A DNA stretch of 64,000 bases from Mesostigma viride (taxonomy: Eukaryota; Streptophyta; Mesostigmatophyceae; Mesostigmatales; Mesostigmataceae), in assembly GCA_009746045.1 (NCBI GenBank), contig RPFO01002095.1, positions 1 through 64,000 of the forward strand. The letters run 5' to 3'. How positions within the stretch are numbered: the stretch's first letter is position 1; every line of letters starts with the position of its first letter. Under the pieces are notes generated by a model. It searched no databases. It saw nothing but the letters and a program-made list of their open reading frames with translations, and was not told where the DNA came from. Positions 53,856-61,176 of this stretch are shown here, piece by piece. Position numbers and translations under genes: made by a program.

Positions 53856-54426
53856 ATCAATGGTAAAAGCCAATTTTTTAATTTTATAAAGTCGAATAGC
53901 ACAAAGAAATATGAAATGGAGGGTAGGAAAATTAATTTAGTAAATGATGAAGAAATACCTTTTTGATTCATAATATAGGAATTATGGTTACGAATAATTG
54001 GCCAAATATCTTTTGTTAAACTGTCCATTAAATCGAAAAGTAAGCTACATTGTCTATTATATACCGAATTACGATTTAATGCACAGCATTTTAGCGTGTT
54101 TTTTCGGTGCCATAAACTTATAAATTTGTAGACTGCAGGAAAAAGAATACTCAAACCTCTTATTAGTAATACTATTTATTATTTCCTACTGTGGCAGTAC
54201 AGCAATAGGTGACTTTTGTTGTACTGTATAATGTACATATTTGTATATATTAATAATTATTAAGTTTAATAACTAATTAGTTATACTATTGTTGTATTAT
54301 TTATTTTAATAGTTTAATTAATACTATATTTAGTTATTATTTAATTATTAGATAATTTATTTTAATTACTATTGACTTTATGTATTATTAAATATATACA
54401 TTATTAAATGTAATAAAATAATAATT
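53856..54426. promoter_or_regulatory. AT-rich gap with inverted repeat upstream of parA
   Basis: 571 bases without a convincing gene. A near-perfect inverted repeat CAGTACAGCAA (54195-54205) and TTGTTGTACTG (54216-54226) lies 200 bases before parA, followed by a 200-base stretch almost free of G and C. This could be an operator or centromere-like site for the partition genes. A 100-residue minus-strand frame at 53852-54154 lacks support. Confidence 0.45.
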
Positions 54427-55029
54427 ATGAAAATAATTAAATTAGTTAGTATATGGAATCCAAAAGGGGGACAGGGTAAAAGTACACTTGCAATTAATCT
54501 TGCAGCTGCTTCGGTAGAATTAGGATTAAAACCTCTCATTATTTGTCAAGACCCCCAAGGAACTTCCCTGTTATATTATAAATCAGGCAACTTGCCTTTT
54601 GAGGTTGTTGATAGCGTACCAACTGATCGCCCTGACGCAGATATAGTCATATTCGATCATCAGGCTAGTGATTGGGAAGTACCTAAAAACCATTTAATCG
54701 TAATGCCATTGAAACCTGCAAGAGATCAATATGCTACTTACATTGATGCTTATAGAAGAGCTGAGCTGTTAGGCAAAAAAATCATTACTGTAGTAACTGA
54801 TGGACAGGAACATCGAGCTAACGAAAAAGATACTATTGATTATTTAAAAAGCAAAGGGGCTTGTGTTATTCCATCTAGTGGGGTATTTAGCCGTGCCGCT
54901 AGTGAATATATAACAATCTTTGATCAAAAGATGAATAAAGCTTACAAAATAAGGGAACGTAGAATGGAAATTAATAAAATTCTAGCCGCAATATTAATTG
55001 AAAATGAGGAAACAAAAAATGATAACTAA
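54427..55029 (+). CDS. parA: ParA-family partition ATPase
   Basis: A 200-residue protein with the deviant Walker [19 protein letters not shown], the DPQGTS switch and [12 protein letters not shown] (Walker B-like; the usual DxP is DHQ). It belongs to the short ParA/Soj group used for plasmid segregation, and its size matches Rickettsia plasmid ParA proteins. The next gene overlaps its 3' end and encodes a small ribbon-helix-helix-like partner, so the pair may be a complete partition system without ParB. Confidence 0.92.
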   Translation: MKIIKLVSIWNPKGGQGKSTLAINLAAASVELGLKPLIICQDPQGTSLLYYKSGNLPFEVVDSVPTDRPDADIVIFDHQASDWEVPKNHLIVMPLKPARDQYATYIDAYRRAELLGKKIITVVTDGQEHRANEKDTIDYLKSKGACVIPSSGVFSRAASEYITIFDQKMNKAYKIRERRMEINKILAAILIENEETKNDN

Positions 55030-55294
55030 TAACTGGATAGATGAAGAGAACGCAAGAGCAACCGAATTAGCAAAATCAGGAAATACTACAAACAGTAGAG
55101 CCCCAATACTAGTAAAAAATACAAAACAACCGACCCCAATTCGTCGTATTAGAAGTATCTATATTCAAGAATCGCACGGCTTGGCTTTTGACAAACTAGT
55201 ATTTGAACAGAAAATAACAAAAGGAAAAAAAGCTCCAGAGCTAATGGAAGAAGCAATTGAGTTATTAATTGAAAAGTATAGCTCAAAAGAATAA
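55019..55294 (+). CDS. Small ParA-partner protein, ribbon-helix-helix-like
   Basis: 91 residues from the ATG at 55019, which overlaps the end of parA by 11 bases. The N-terminal half is polar; the C-terminal half has a short strand and two helices ([37 protein letters not shown]), the layout of a ribbon-helix-helix DNA-binding domain. By position it is the likely centromere-binding partner of ParA. Confidence 0.65.
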   Translation: MITNNWIDEENARATELAKSGNTTNSRAPILVKNTKQPTPIRRIRSIYIQESHGLAFDKLVFEQKITKGKKAPELMEEAIELLIEKYSSKE

Positions 55295-55349
55295 GTAAGG
55301 AATTTTTCGCATAGTTAACATAAAAACTTATCATGAACAAAATATAAAA

Positions 55350-55826
55350 ATGCAGAACTTTGTAGATATACCAGATGAACATAAAATTGAAGCAAAACCT
55401 AATAAATCATTTCCAGTCCCACTAAATGAATATGAATTATCATTACTGCAACAAGTCTCTCAAAATCTAGATAAGTCACAAAGATATACATCAAGGATGA
55501 TCTTAGTTAGAGCACTGGAAATTGAATTAAAAAGATATAAATTAAATTTGACGCCATATTTTTCAACTGCCCAAAATATAAAAATCCAAACCTTTGTAGA
55601 TATACCAGATAAACATAAAATTGAAGCAAAACCTAATAAATCATTTCCAGTACCGCTGAATGAATATGAATTATCATTACTGCAGCAAGTATCTCAAAAT
55701 TTAGATAAGTCACAAAGATATACATCAAGGATGATCTTAGTTAAAGCACTGGAAATTAACTTAAAAAGATATAATTTTGATAGGAGCTTAGTTAAAGCAC
55801 TCATTGATGATCTTATTCCGTTTTAG
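55350..55826 (+). CDS. Tandemly duplicated ribbon-helix-helix-like protein
   Basis: 158 residues made of two nearly identical units offset by 78 residues (234 bases): FVDIPD(E/K)HKIEAKPNKSF, PVPLNEYELSLLQQVSQNL and DKSQRYTSRMILV(R/K)ALEI in each. The linker QNIKI of the second unit corresponds to the non-coding CAAAATATAAAAAT in front of the first ATG, so the duplication took leader DNA along and fused it in frame. Each unit resembles a plasmid RHH regulator. A single chain with two RHH units could form a compact intramolecular dimer. Confidence 0.75.
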   Translation: MQNFVDIPDEHKIEAKPNKSFPVPLNEYELSLLQQVSQNLDKSQRYTSRMILVRALEIELKRYKLNLTPYFSTAQNIKIQTFVDIPDKHKIEAKPNKSFPVPLNEYELSLLQQVSQNLDKSQRYTSRMILVKALEINLKRYNFDRSLVKALIDDLIPF

Positions 55827-55888
55827 TTTTTAAGTGATTAAATAGAAAAAATAGCATAAACATATTAAATCAAATGAATAAGTCATAT

Positions 55889-56047
55889 TTAACTTTCTTT
55901 TCCCTTACCTTCCTTGTTCTTATAATATTGTTCAATTATGTACTCTGCTTGAGCTTTCTTAGTCCTTTTATTCTCTGCTGCTTCTTCTGCGATTTTCTGT
56001 AATAAGTCTTCATCTAACGAGATCAACGTATTTTTTAGATTAGCCAT
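55889..56047 (-). CDS. Small CopG-like ribbon-helix-helix protein
   Basis: A 52-residue protein read from the ATG at 56047: MANLKNTLISLDEDLLQKIA followed by EEAAENKRTKKAQAEYIIEQ. The strand-helix-helix pattern (NTLISLDEDLLQKIA, then TKKAQAEYIIEQYY) is that of CopG/Arc-type regulators. AAGG lies just before the start. It is too short for most gene lists but has good codon-level structure. It may control copy number or act as an antitoxin; no toxin is seen beside it. Confidence 0.7.
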   Translation of the reverse strand: MANLKNTLISLDEDLLQKIAEEAAENKRTKKAQAEYIIEQYYKNKEGKGKES

Positions 56048-56059
56048 AACCTTAAATTT

Positions 56060-56270
56060 TAATTATTTATACTTATTAATAATAAACTATTTTTTATCAG
56101 TGTAAATATTAAATATATATATCTTATTCTAAGACTATATAAATAATTATAGAATATAATAGATAATTATATATATAATATATTGATGTTATATATAATA
56201 TATATTGATGTTATACTAAGTTTAGTGTATATTATATATATAATATAAAAATGAATAGAGTATTTATATG
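56060..56270. repeat. Extremely AT-rich region with short direct repeats
   Basis: Nearly pure A/T sequence containing two direct copies of TATATTGATGTTATA (around 56180 and 56206) and several TATATATAATAT runs. Such DNA unwinds easily and lies between RHH-type genes, so it could belong to a replication origin or promoter region. The direct evidence is only composition and repeats. Confidence 0.4.
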
Positions 56271-56343
56271 AAAAAAGATTCAGAGACGAAAGAAGTAAAA
56301 ATCCATAGAAAAGATGGGCAAAATAAATAAAACAGAAGGAACA

Positions 56344-57209
56344 ATGATAAATTTTATAGACAGTTTAAGTATTAAGACACAATTAACTATTTTACTAAGT
56401 GCAATTTTTTTGGTTCTTATTGTTTTATTTACAGTATACAGAATTAATCCCGGACAAATAGGAATAGTAGTTAATTTACTTGGAGAAAACAAAGGCGTAG
56501 AAGAAAAATCATTAAAAGTAGGTGTTAATTTTATTGCACCTTGGAAAGAGGTGTATAAATTTCCTACTTTTGATCAGAACCATACTTGGGAAGATATTAA
56601 ATTCCAAACGCAGGAAGGGCTACAAGTATCAAGTAACATAGGTATTACTTTTTCATTAGAACCGGAGAAAATACCTATTCTTTTTGCTAAGTATAGGCTA
56701 GGAATACAAGAAATCACAGATACATTCATAAAAAATAATGTAAGGGATGCTATTAATATAGTTGCCTCAAAGATGAGGGTAGAAGATTTATACGGGGAGA
56801 AAAAGGAAGAATTTTTTATAAGGTCAAAAATATCCTTCATGAGGAATTAAAGCCGATAGGTTTTAATTTACATAAAGTTTATATTATTGGCAATTTTGAT
56901 GTTCCATCTATTGTCACAGAAGCTTTAAATAGAAAAATTGAAGCTATACAGAGAGCAGAACAAAGAGAAAACGAGTTAAGGGAAGCGGAAGCCGAAGCAA
57001 AAAAGCAGATAGCAACAAGTGAAGGATTAGCTAAAAGCAGACTTATAGCTGCTCAAGCAGAGGCAGAAGCTAACGAAAAACTCGCTAAATCTCTTACTCC
57101 TGAGTTAATAAAACTTAAATTCCTTGAAAGATGGGATGGTGTTTTACCTAAAGTTACTGATGGTAAAAACTTTATTTTAAATTTAGATCAAATTGATCAG
57201 AAAAGGTAA
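56344..57209 (+). pseudogene. Frameshifted SPFH/prohibitin-like gene
   Basis: The first part (from ATG 56344, behind GAAGGAACA) has a membrane helix (LTILLSAIFLVLIVLFTVY), then NPGQIGIVVNLLGENKGV and VGVNFIAPWKEVYKFPTFDQ, the SPFH domain of prohibitins. After KKEEFF at a six-T run (about 56813-56818) the frame is lost; in the next frame the protein continues KVKNILHEELKPIGFNL and YIIGNFDVPSIVTEALNRKI with a coiled-coil region rich in EA repeats to the stop at 57209. One missing T explains it. Slippage on the T-run might still allow some full product. Confidence 0.85.
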
Positions 57210-57261
57210 TTTCTTAACCCTCGCTCAACCTTTTAATTATATAAAAAACCAGGAAACTTAT

Positions 57262-58029
57262 ATGAACATTATACTAGGTCTGATTTCTGCTTATATTACG
57301 ATTTGTATTATATTATGCCTTACATACTTGATTCCTCATACAATACCGCAAAATCTGGCACGCTCTCTAGAAGATGCCCCAAAAAACCGAATTGTAAACG
57401 TTGAAATAGGAGATAATGACCTAAGTTATGTCAAACTCTGCTCATCAGGTAAAATTCGCCACATTGAAAGTATAAATCCATCCAGTTTAATATTTAAAGA
57501 GTACAGGACAGAACCTAATAACCATGAATCCATAATATTCTTTCATCCTAATTCTACTCAAAATACTGAGTTCCCTTTAAAAATAATTACTGAAAATGGA
57601 AACATTAATTTGAATATTAAGATTGTTCCTAACAAAGAACTAGCAGCAATTGTAGGAGAACCTTTGATTATGGAAATGGCTACCCCTACCCCCAGATTTT
57701 TTAACTCATTTGTTGAAAAAGTAAAAATGAAATACGATTTAAAAAATGAACAGATGCCCTGTTCTATTTCCTTTTTTGCTGATGAAATAGATAACAGAAC
57801 AAAAAATTTTATTAAAAAATTTGAACCAAATACAAACCCGACCAATTCGCTTAAACTAGCAGAGCTAGAACTAAGAACTAAAGATCAGGAATTCAATTCA
57901 TCATACTACACTAAATACTACTGTGATTTTAAGTGCCGCAAAAATAAGAGAAATCTAACCAACATCAGTGACCTGATAACTGCATTTATACTTTACCCTC
58001 TTGATTTGCGTCCGCAATTAATCAATTAA
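57262..58029 (+). CDS. Hypothetical membrane-anchored protein between SPFH genes
   Basis: About 255 residues. The ATG at 57262 has AGGAAA about 7 bases upstream. One N-terminal membrane helix (LISAYITICIILCLTYLIP) is followed by a soluble domain rich in beta strands (NRIVNVEIGDNDLSYVKL) and a C-terminal cysteine pair (YYCDFKC). I do not recognise it. Position between two SPFH-type genes with short gaps suggests a shared operon and a membrane microdomain role. Confidence 0.55.
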   Translation: MNIILGLISAYITICIILCLTYLIPHTIPQNLARSLEDAPKNRIVNVEIGDNDLSYVKLCSSGKIRHIESINPSSLIFKEYRTEPNNHESIIFFHPNSTQNTEFPLKIITENGNINLNIKIVPNKELAAIVGEPLIMEMATPTPRFFNSFVEKVKMKYDLKNEQMPCSISFFADEIDNRTKNFIKKFEPNTNPTNSLKLAELELRTKDQEFNSSYYTKYYCDFKCRKNKRNLTNISDLITAFILYPLDLRPQLIN

Positions 58030-58046
58030 TCCAAATAGGTAATATT

Positions 58047-58901
58047 ATGAAAGCCATAAATACTCAAACAAAGAACATCAAAAAACCTCAAGAACCACTA
58101 TCATACACAGAAACCCTAGGTGGTATATTGTTGCTGGTTTTTGTACTTTCTATTTTTGCATTTCTTCCAACCCCTCTATTAATAATATTATCAATGGTAT
58201 TAATATTTTTGACTATTATTCTATTTATAGGGTTTATAGAGCTACTAATCAGCAAAGATCGTATAACAATTATAATCCAAAATCTTTTATTATTACTAGT
58301 TATGTGCGGAATTACCACTTGGTACATAGTTTCTATCGTCAATACCGGTTATTATACTGTAAAACCAGAAGAAATCACCTTTGTAGGAAATCCAGACAAT
58401 CACAATGAAATCAAGGAATTATCTGCTGGAGATCACTTTCTTCCGTTATCAAAAAATTTACTACGTAACTTATATACTTTTCCTCAAAAGGAAACTTATA
58501 ATTGGAAATTAAGTATTAGACCAGATAAGGATACCTTACTAAATAGTCAACAGCAATCCGAATATTTTTTTTACATCGATCTAATTTTTGATATTACTTT
58601 AACAAAAGATAAAGCTTTGGAATTGCTAATAACTCACAAATCAGACTTAGAAACACTTGTAAAAAAAGTAGTCCAACCTAATATACAAAACTCTCTTAAT
58701 CAATTAGGTCAAATACTTAGTTTAGGCAATTTTTCTAATCAAAAAGAACAAATTGAAAAAGAAATCACTAATATCGTGAATAAAGAATTGAATTCTGCAG
58801 GTTTATCCGAGCATGCTATTTTGTGGCTAAAATTAGGAGATTCACCAAAAATCAAATTGACTAGACAGAAGATAAAAGATGAAGTAAATAAATATTTTTA
58901 G
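58047..58901 (+). CDS. SPFH/Band 7-like membrane protein
   Basis: A 284-residue protein with three hydrophobic segments in the first 105 residues (GGILLLVFVLSIFAF, LLIILSMVLIFLTIILFIGFI, LLLLLVMCGITTWYIVSI), then YTVKPEEITFVGN and SAGDHFLPLSKNLL, which parallel the NPGQIGIV and VGVNFIAPW elements of the prohibitin-like gene upstream. The C-terminus contains a helical region as in SPFH proteins. It lies 17 bases after the previous gene. Confidence 0.65.
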   Translation: MKAINTQTKNIKKPQEPLSYTETLGGILLLVFVLSIFAFLPTPLLIILSMVLIFLTIILFIGFIELLISKDRITIIIQNLLLLLVMCGITTWYIVSIVNTGYYTVKPEEITFVGNPDNHNEIKELSAGDHFLPLSKNLLRNLYTFPQKETYNWKLSIRPDKDTLLNSQQQSEYFFYIDLIFDITLTKDKALELLITHKSDLETLVKKVVQPNIQNSLNQLGQILSLGNFSNQKEQIEKEITNIVNKELNSAGLSEHAILWLKLGDSPKIKLTRQKIKDEVNKYF

Positions 58902-59218
58902 GTTATGCTGTATAGTTCTCTGTTATTTTTCTTCATTAGTTATGATATTATTAAGCAAGAAGCCAAACGCTCTTTAAGGCGTTGGGTAATTCATGAAAAA
59001 CTGTTGTTAGAGTTCAACTTATAATATATAATGTACAGTGCCTAATTATGGAATACATTTATGAATTTAAGTTTTAAGATGCAAATACTTTTATCAAGAT
59101 ATTTGCCATTTCCCCCTTTTGGATTTCCCTTCTAACAGGATTATTATTCTTTAACAATATTTTAAAATACCATATATTAAACGATTTTAACGCTGGCTTA
59201 CTTCATGTTTTAATTTTG
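58902..59218. other. Gap with possible broken upstream frame
   Basis: 317 bases without a supported gene. A short frame from about 59060 encodes MNLSFKMQILLSRYLPF and stops, and a different frame further on encodes hydrophobic residues leading into the gene at 59219. A frameshifted N-terminus of that gene is possible. CTCTTTAAGGCG-like partial symmetry near 58970 is weak. Confidence 0.35.
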
Positions 59219-59494
59219 ATGAATATCTTTGCCTTTTTCCTTTTAAAATACAAAAGATATGAACTAAAAATTAGTCAAAAAGAATGGCAAGAAATTTGTA
59301 CTTTTCTTAAAAGAAAATTCCCTCAATATGATTTTAATGATGATTTTTACTGCACCGAAGTTTTTGACAGGAACAATGACTTTAAATACACTGAACTTTT
59401 TTTAAAACTTGGTAGTGATTATCGAGTAGTAGTTGAAGAGTTTAAAATTAGTAAATTTAAATCCTCTCCTGAGATTTTAAAAATTTTCAAATAA
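59219..59494 (+). CDS. Small hypothetical protein, possibly truncated at its N-terminus
   Basis: 91 residues from the ATG at 59219 (a TTG directly before is in frame). It starts with a half membrane segment (MNIFAFFLLKYKRY) and continues as a soluble domain (SQKEWQEICTFLKRKFPQY, DFYCTEVFDRNNDFKYTEL). The abrupt hydrophobic start suggests that more membrane sequence once preceded it. No family is recognised. Confidence 0.45.
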   Translation: MNIFAFFLLKYKRYELKISQKEWQEICTFLKRKFPQYDFNDDFYCTEVFDRNNDFKYTELFLKLGSDYRVVVEEFKISKFKSSPEILKIFK

Positions 59495-59528
59495 ACAAAT
59501 ACAGCATATAGAAAATTATTTTAATAAC

Positions 59529-59729
59529 GTGGACCAAATAATTGGTAAAAAAATCTATTCTTTGAGATTAGATAATAATATGTCTCAAAGTGAACTAGGC
59601 AAAAAGATTGGAGTTTCTGCTCAACAACTGCAAAAATATGAAAATGCTAAAAATAGAATTAGCGCAGCACGATTATCCTTAATAGCAAAAGTTTTAGATA
59701 AGGATATCTCGTATTTTTACCAAACTTAA
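59529..59729 (+). CDS. XRE-family helix-turn-helix regulator
   Basis: A 66-residue Cro/CI-type protein from a GTG start: IGKKIYSLRLDNNMSQSELG, KKIGVSAQQLQKYENAKNRI, SAARLSLIAKVLDKDISYFY. It is the minimal HTH domain as found in many Rickettsia plasmids and prophages. It could regulate its neighbours or plasmid maintenance. No ATG alternative fits the domain. Confidence 0.88.
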   Translation: MDQIIGKKIYSLRLDNNMSQSELGKKIGVSAQQLQKYENAKNRISAARLSLIAKVLDKDISYFYQT

Positions 59730-59739
59730 ACCAGAAAGT

Positions 59740-59790
59740 TATAAATTGAATTTGCCGCCATCTTTTTCAACTGTTCAAAATATAAGCAAT
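59740..59790 (+). repeat. Remnant of the RHH duplication unit
   Basis: AAATTGAATTTGCCGCCATC and the following TTTTTCAACTGTTCAAAATATAAG match 55543-55585, the linker between the two RHH units, with few changes. It follows the XRE stop directly, so a third copy of the RHH locus probably once lay here. Confidence 0.6.
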
Positions 59791-59838
59791 GCTTCTTGCA
59801 CTTACAATGAATTAACTTAACCAGGGTTTTCTACAATC

Positions 59839-59860
59839 TTATCAACAAAATTGTTGATAA
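59839..59860. promoter_or_regulatory. Perfect 9-bp inverted repeat, DnaA-box-like
   Basis: TTATCAACA (59839-59847) and TGTTGATAA (59852-59860) form a perfect hairpin with a four-base centre. Each half differs at one base from the DnaA-box consensus TTATCCACA. It lies between the XRE gene and the convergent TfoX-like gene; terminator, operator or origin element are all possible. Confidence 0.35.
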
Positions 59861-59961
59861 CTTATTTGTTAAAACTAATTCCTGTTTTTTAGCTTCACTA
59901 TTTCCTCTAAACTTAGGCTCGTTACGGGAAATTAGCCGGAGTTATTGAAATTTAATACCGG

Positions 59962-60291
59962 TTAGGTTTTTATTAAAACTTTTCGCATATTTGAAATATT
60001 TATAGTTTTCCCCTTAGCCAACCACCACGCTTTGCTAGCTTCAAATAAAAACGTATCAAAGTCTGATTGGTCAAGTTGATTTTTAGGCCCAAGTAGTCTA
60101 GCTATTAGTTTACTTTCCATTTTTATAAATTTATTACCATCACTTAAGAACAAAACACTTTTTTTAATTATCTTTCCAAACATAGCTCCATCTTTGTATA
60201 AAACTATATGCCCTTTACTTTTTATCACATTAACATTAGACATTGGCGATAATATCTCAAGTATTACATTAACAAATTCTTCCTGAATCAT
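59962..60291 (-). CDS. TfoX/Sxy N-terminal domain-like protein
   Basis: A 109-residue protein. IKSKGHIVLYKDGAMFGKII and KKSVLFLSDGNKF correspond to the MFGGxGIYxDGxMFALI and LYLKxD elements of the TfoX N-terminal fold, followed by SKAWWLAKGKT. TfoX/Sxy proteins act in competence regulation in gammaproteobacteria; small homologues elsewhere are of unknown role. It stands alone. Confidence 0.55.
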   Translation of the reverse strand: MIQEEFVNVILEILSPMSNVNVIKSKGHIVLYKDGAMFGKIIKKSVLFLSDGNKFIKMESKLIARLLGPKNQLDQSDFDTFLFEASKAWWLAKGKTINISNMRKVLIKT

Positions 60292-60409
60292 AAATTAATT
60301 AGTTTATTTTTATTAAGGAAGTTTAAATTTAGTATTTTAAGAAAGATTTGTAAAGTAAAACCTGATTATATTATCTAATTATTAACTTTTTATGTATATG
60401 TTTTGGTTA

Positions 60410-60437
60410 CTCCTCTAGGTTAAACCACTTAGAGGAG
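60410..60437. other. Hairpin upstream of the IS200 remnant
   Basis: CTCCTCTA (60410-60417) pairs perfectly with TAGAGGAG (60430-60437); the loop begins with the palindrome GGTTAAACC. IS200/IS605 elements carry subterminal hairpins recognised by their transposase, so this may be the left-end hairpin of the decayed element that follows. Confidence 0.45.
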
Positions 60438-60535
60438 ACTAATTGTAAGGAATTTTATCAAAGTAATTTATATATACTTGTTTTTGGTAAGGCCACATCA
60501 AAAACACAAGTGTATGGATTTATTTTAAACTCTTT

Positions 60536-60866
60536 TTGATTATATTCTCAACTGCTTGTGACGTAAAATGGAAGAATGATCAAATATATACACAAAAGCC
60601 ACAATGTTACTGTTTTACTATATCAGATGGCATTTCCAGCGAAATATCGCTGAGCGGTGTTTGCTGGATCGGTCAATCAAGTATTTCAAAAAGTATGTTT
60701 AGGGATAGGCAAGAGATATCAGATAAAATTTTTAGAAATAGGGAATGACCAAGTTCCTGTCTATTTTTTAGTACAATCTATACCAACGCTACAGCGTAAC
60801 AAAAATAGTAACAATAAATTAAAAGTGTTCCAGTCCGTCAAATATTCAGACTACGCTCCCAGGTAA
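60536..60866 (+). pseudogene. IS200/IS605-family transposase TnpA remnant
   Basis: Two overlapping frames hold pieces of one protein. The frame from 60657 encodes VCLGIGKRYQIKFLEIGNDQ followed by VPVYFLVQSIPT, which matches the IS200 TnpA core (…EIxxDxDHVHFLVQSxPT); the HxH metal motif is changed to PVY. The first part (from 60536) includes KPQCYCFTISDGISSEISLS in another frame. Frameshifts and loss of the histidines show that it is dead. Confidence 0.75.
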
Positions 60867-61176
60867 AAAAATTATATATATTTTTAGTTTACCTTTATTT
60901 CTTTTGTTGATAGGGTTAATTTCTTAATAAGCATCATATCAACTCCTATATAAGATTAAAAAACCAAAAGTCTGTTACTAAAGTTCAACTTATACGTTGA
61001 CAAATGTCAATCTATTCTCAAAGATTATAGGTTAGAGCAAAGGTTTTAATGTATATAAGTTTTGGGGATAATTCATTTTCATAAAAAATCCCAGTTAATA
61101 TTAAAATATAAATTTGTCATTTCTAATTATCTTATTTTAACTAATAATTTAACTAGAACAATGTTGGAGTTAAATC
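60867..61176. other. Gap upstream of the kinase gene
   Basis: 310 bases, AT-rich, no supported gene. It should contain the promoter of the symporter/kinase gene, which has GGAG about 9 bases before its ATG. On the minus strand GGAGTTGAT precedes a 17-codon frame (MMLIKKLTLSTKEIKVN) that stops at once, perhaps the cut 5' end of a lost gene. Confidence 0.4.

Noticed and set aside
53852-54154. 100-residue minus-strand frame
   Set aside because: No ribosome-binding site, no recognised domain, and composition not clearly protein-like.
60536-60866. Two intact small genes
   Set aside because: Both frames hold fragments of one IS200-type transposase; the metal-binding histidines are lost.
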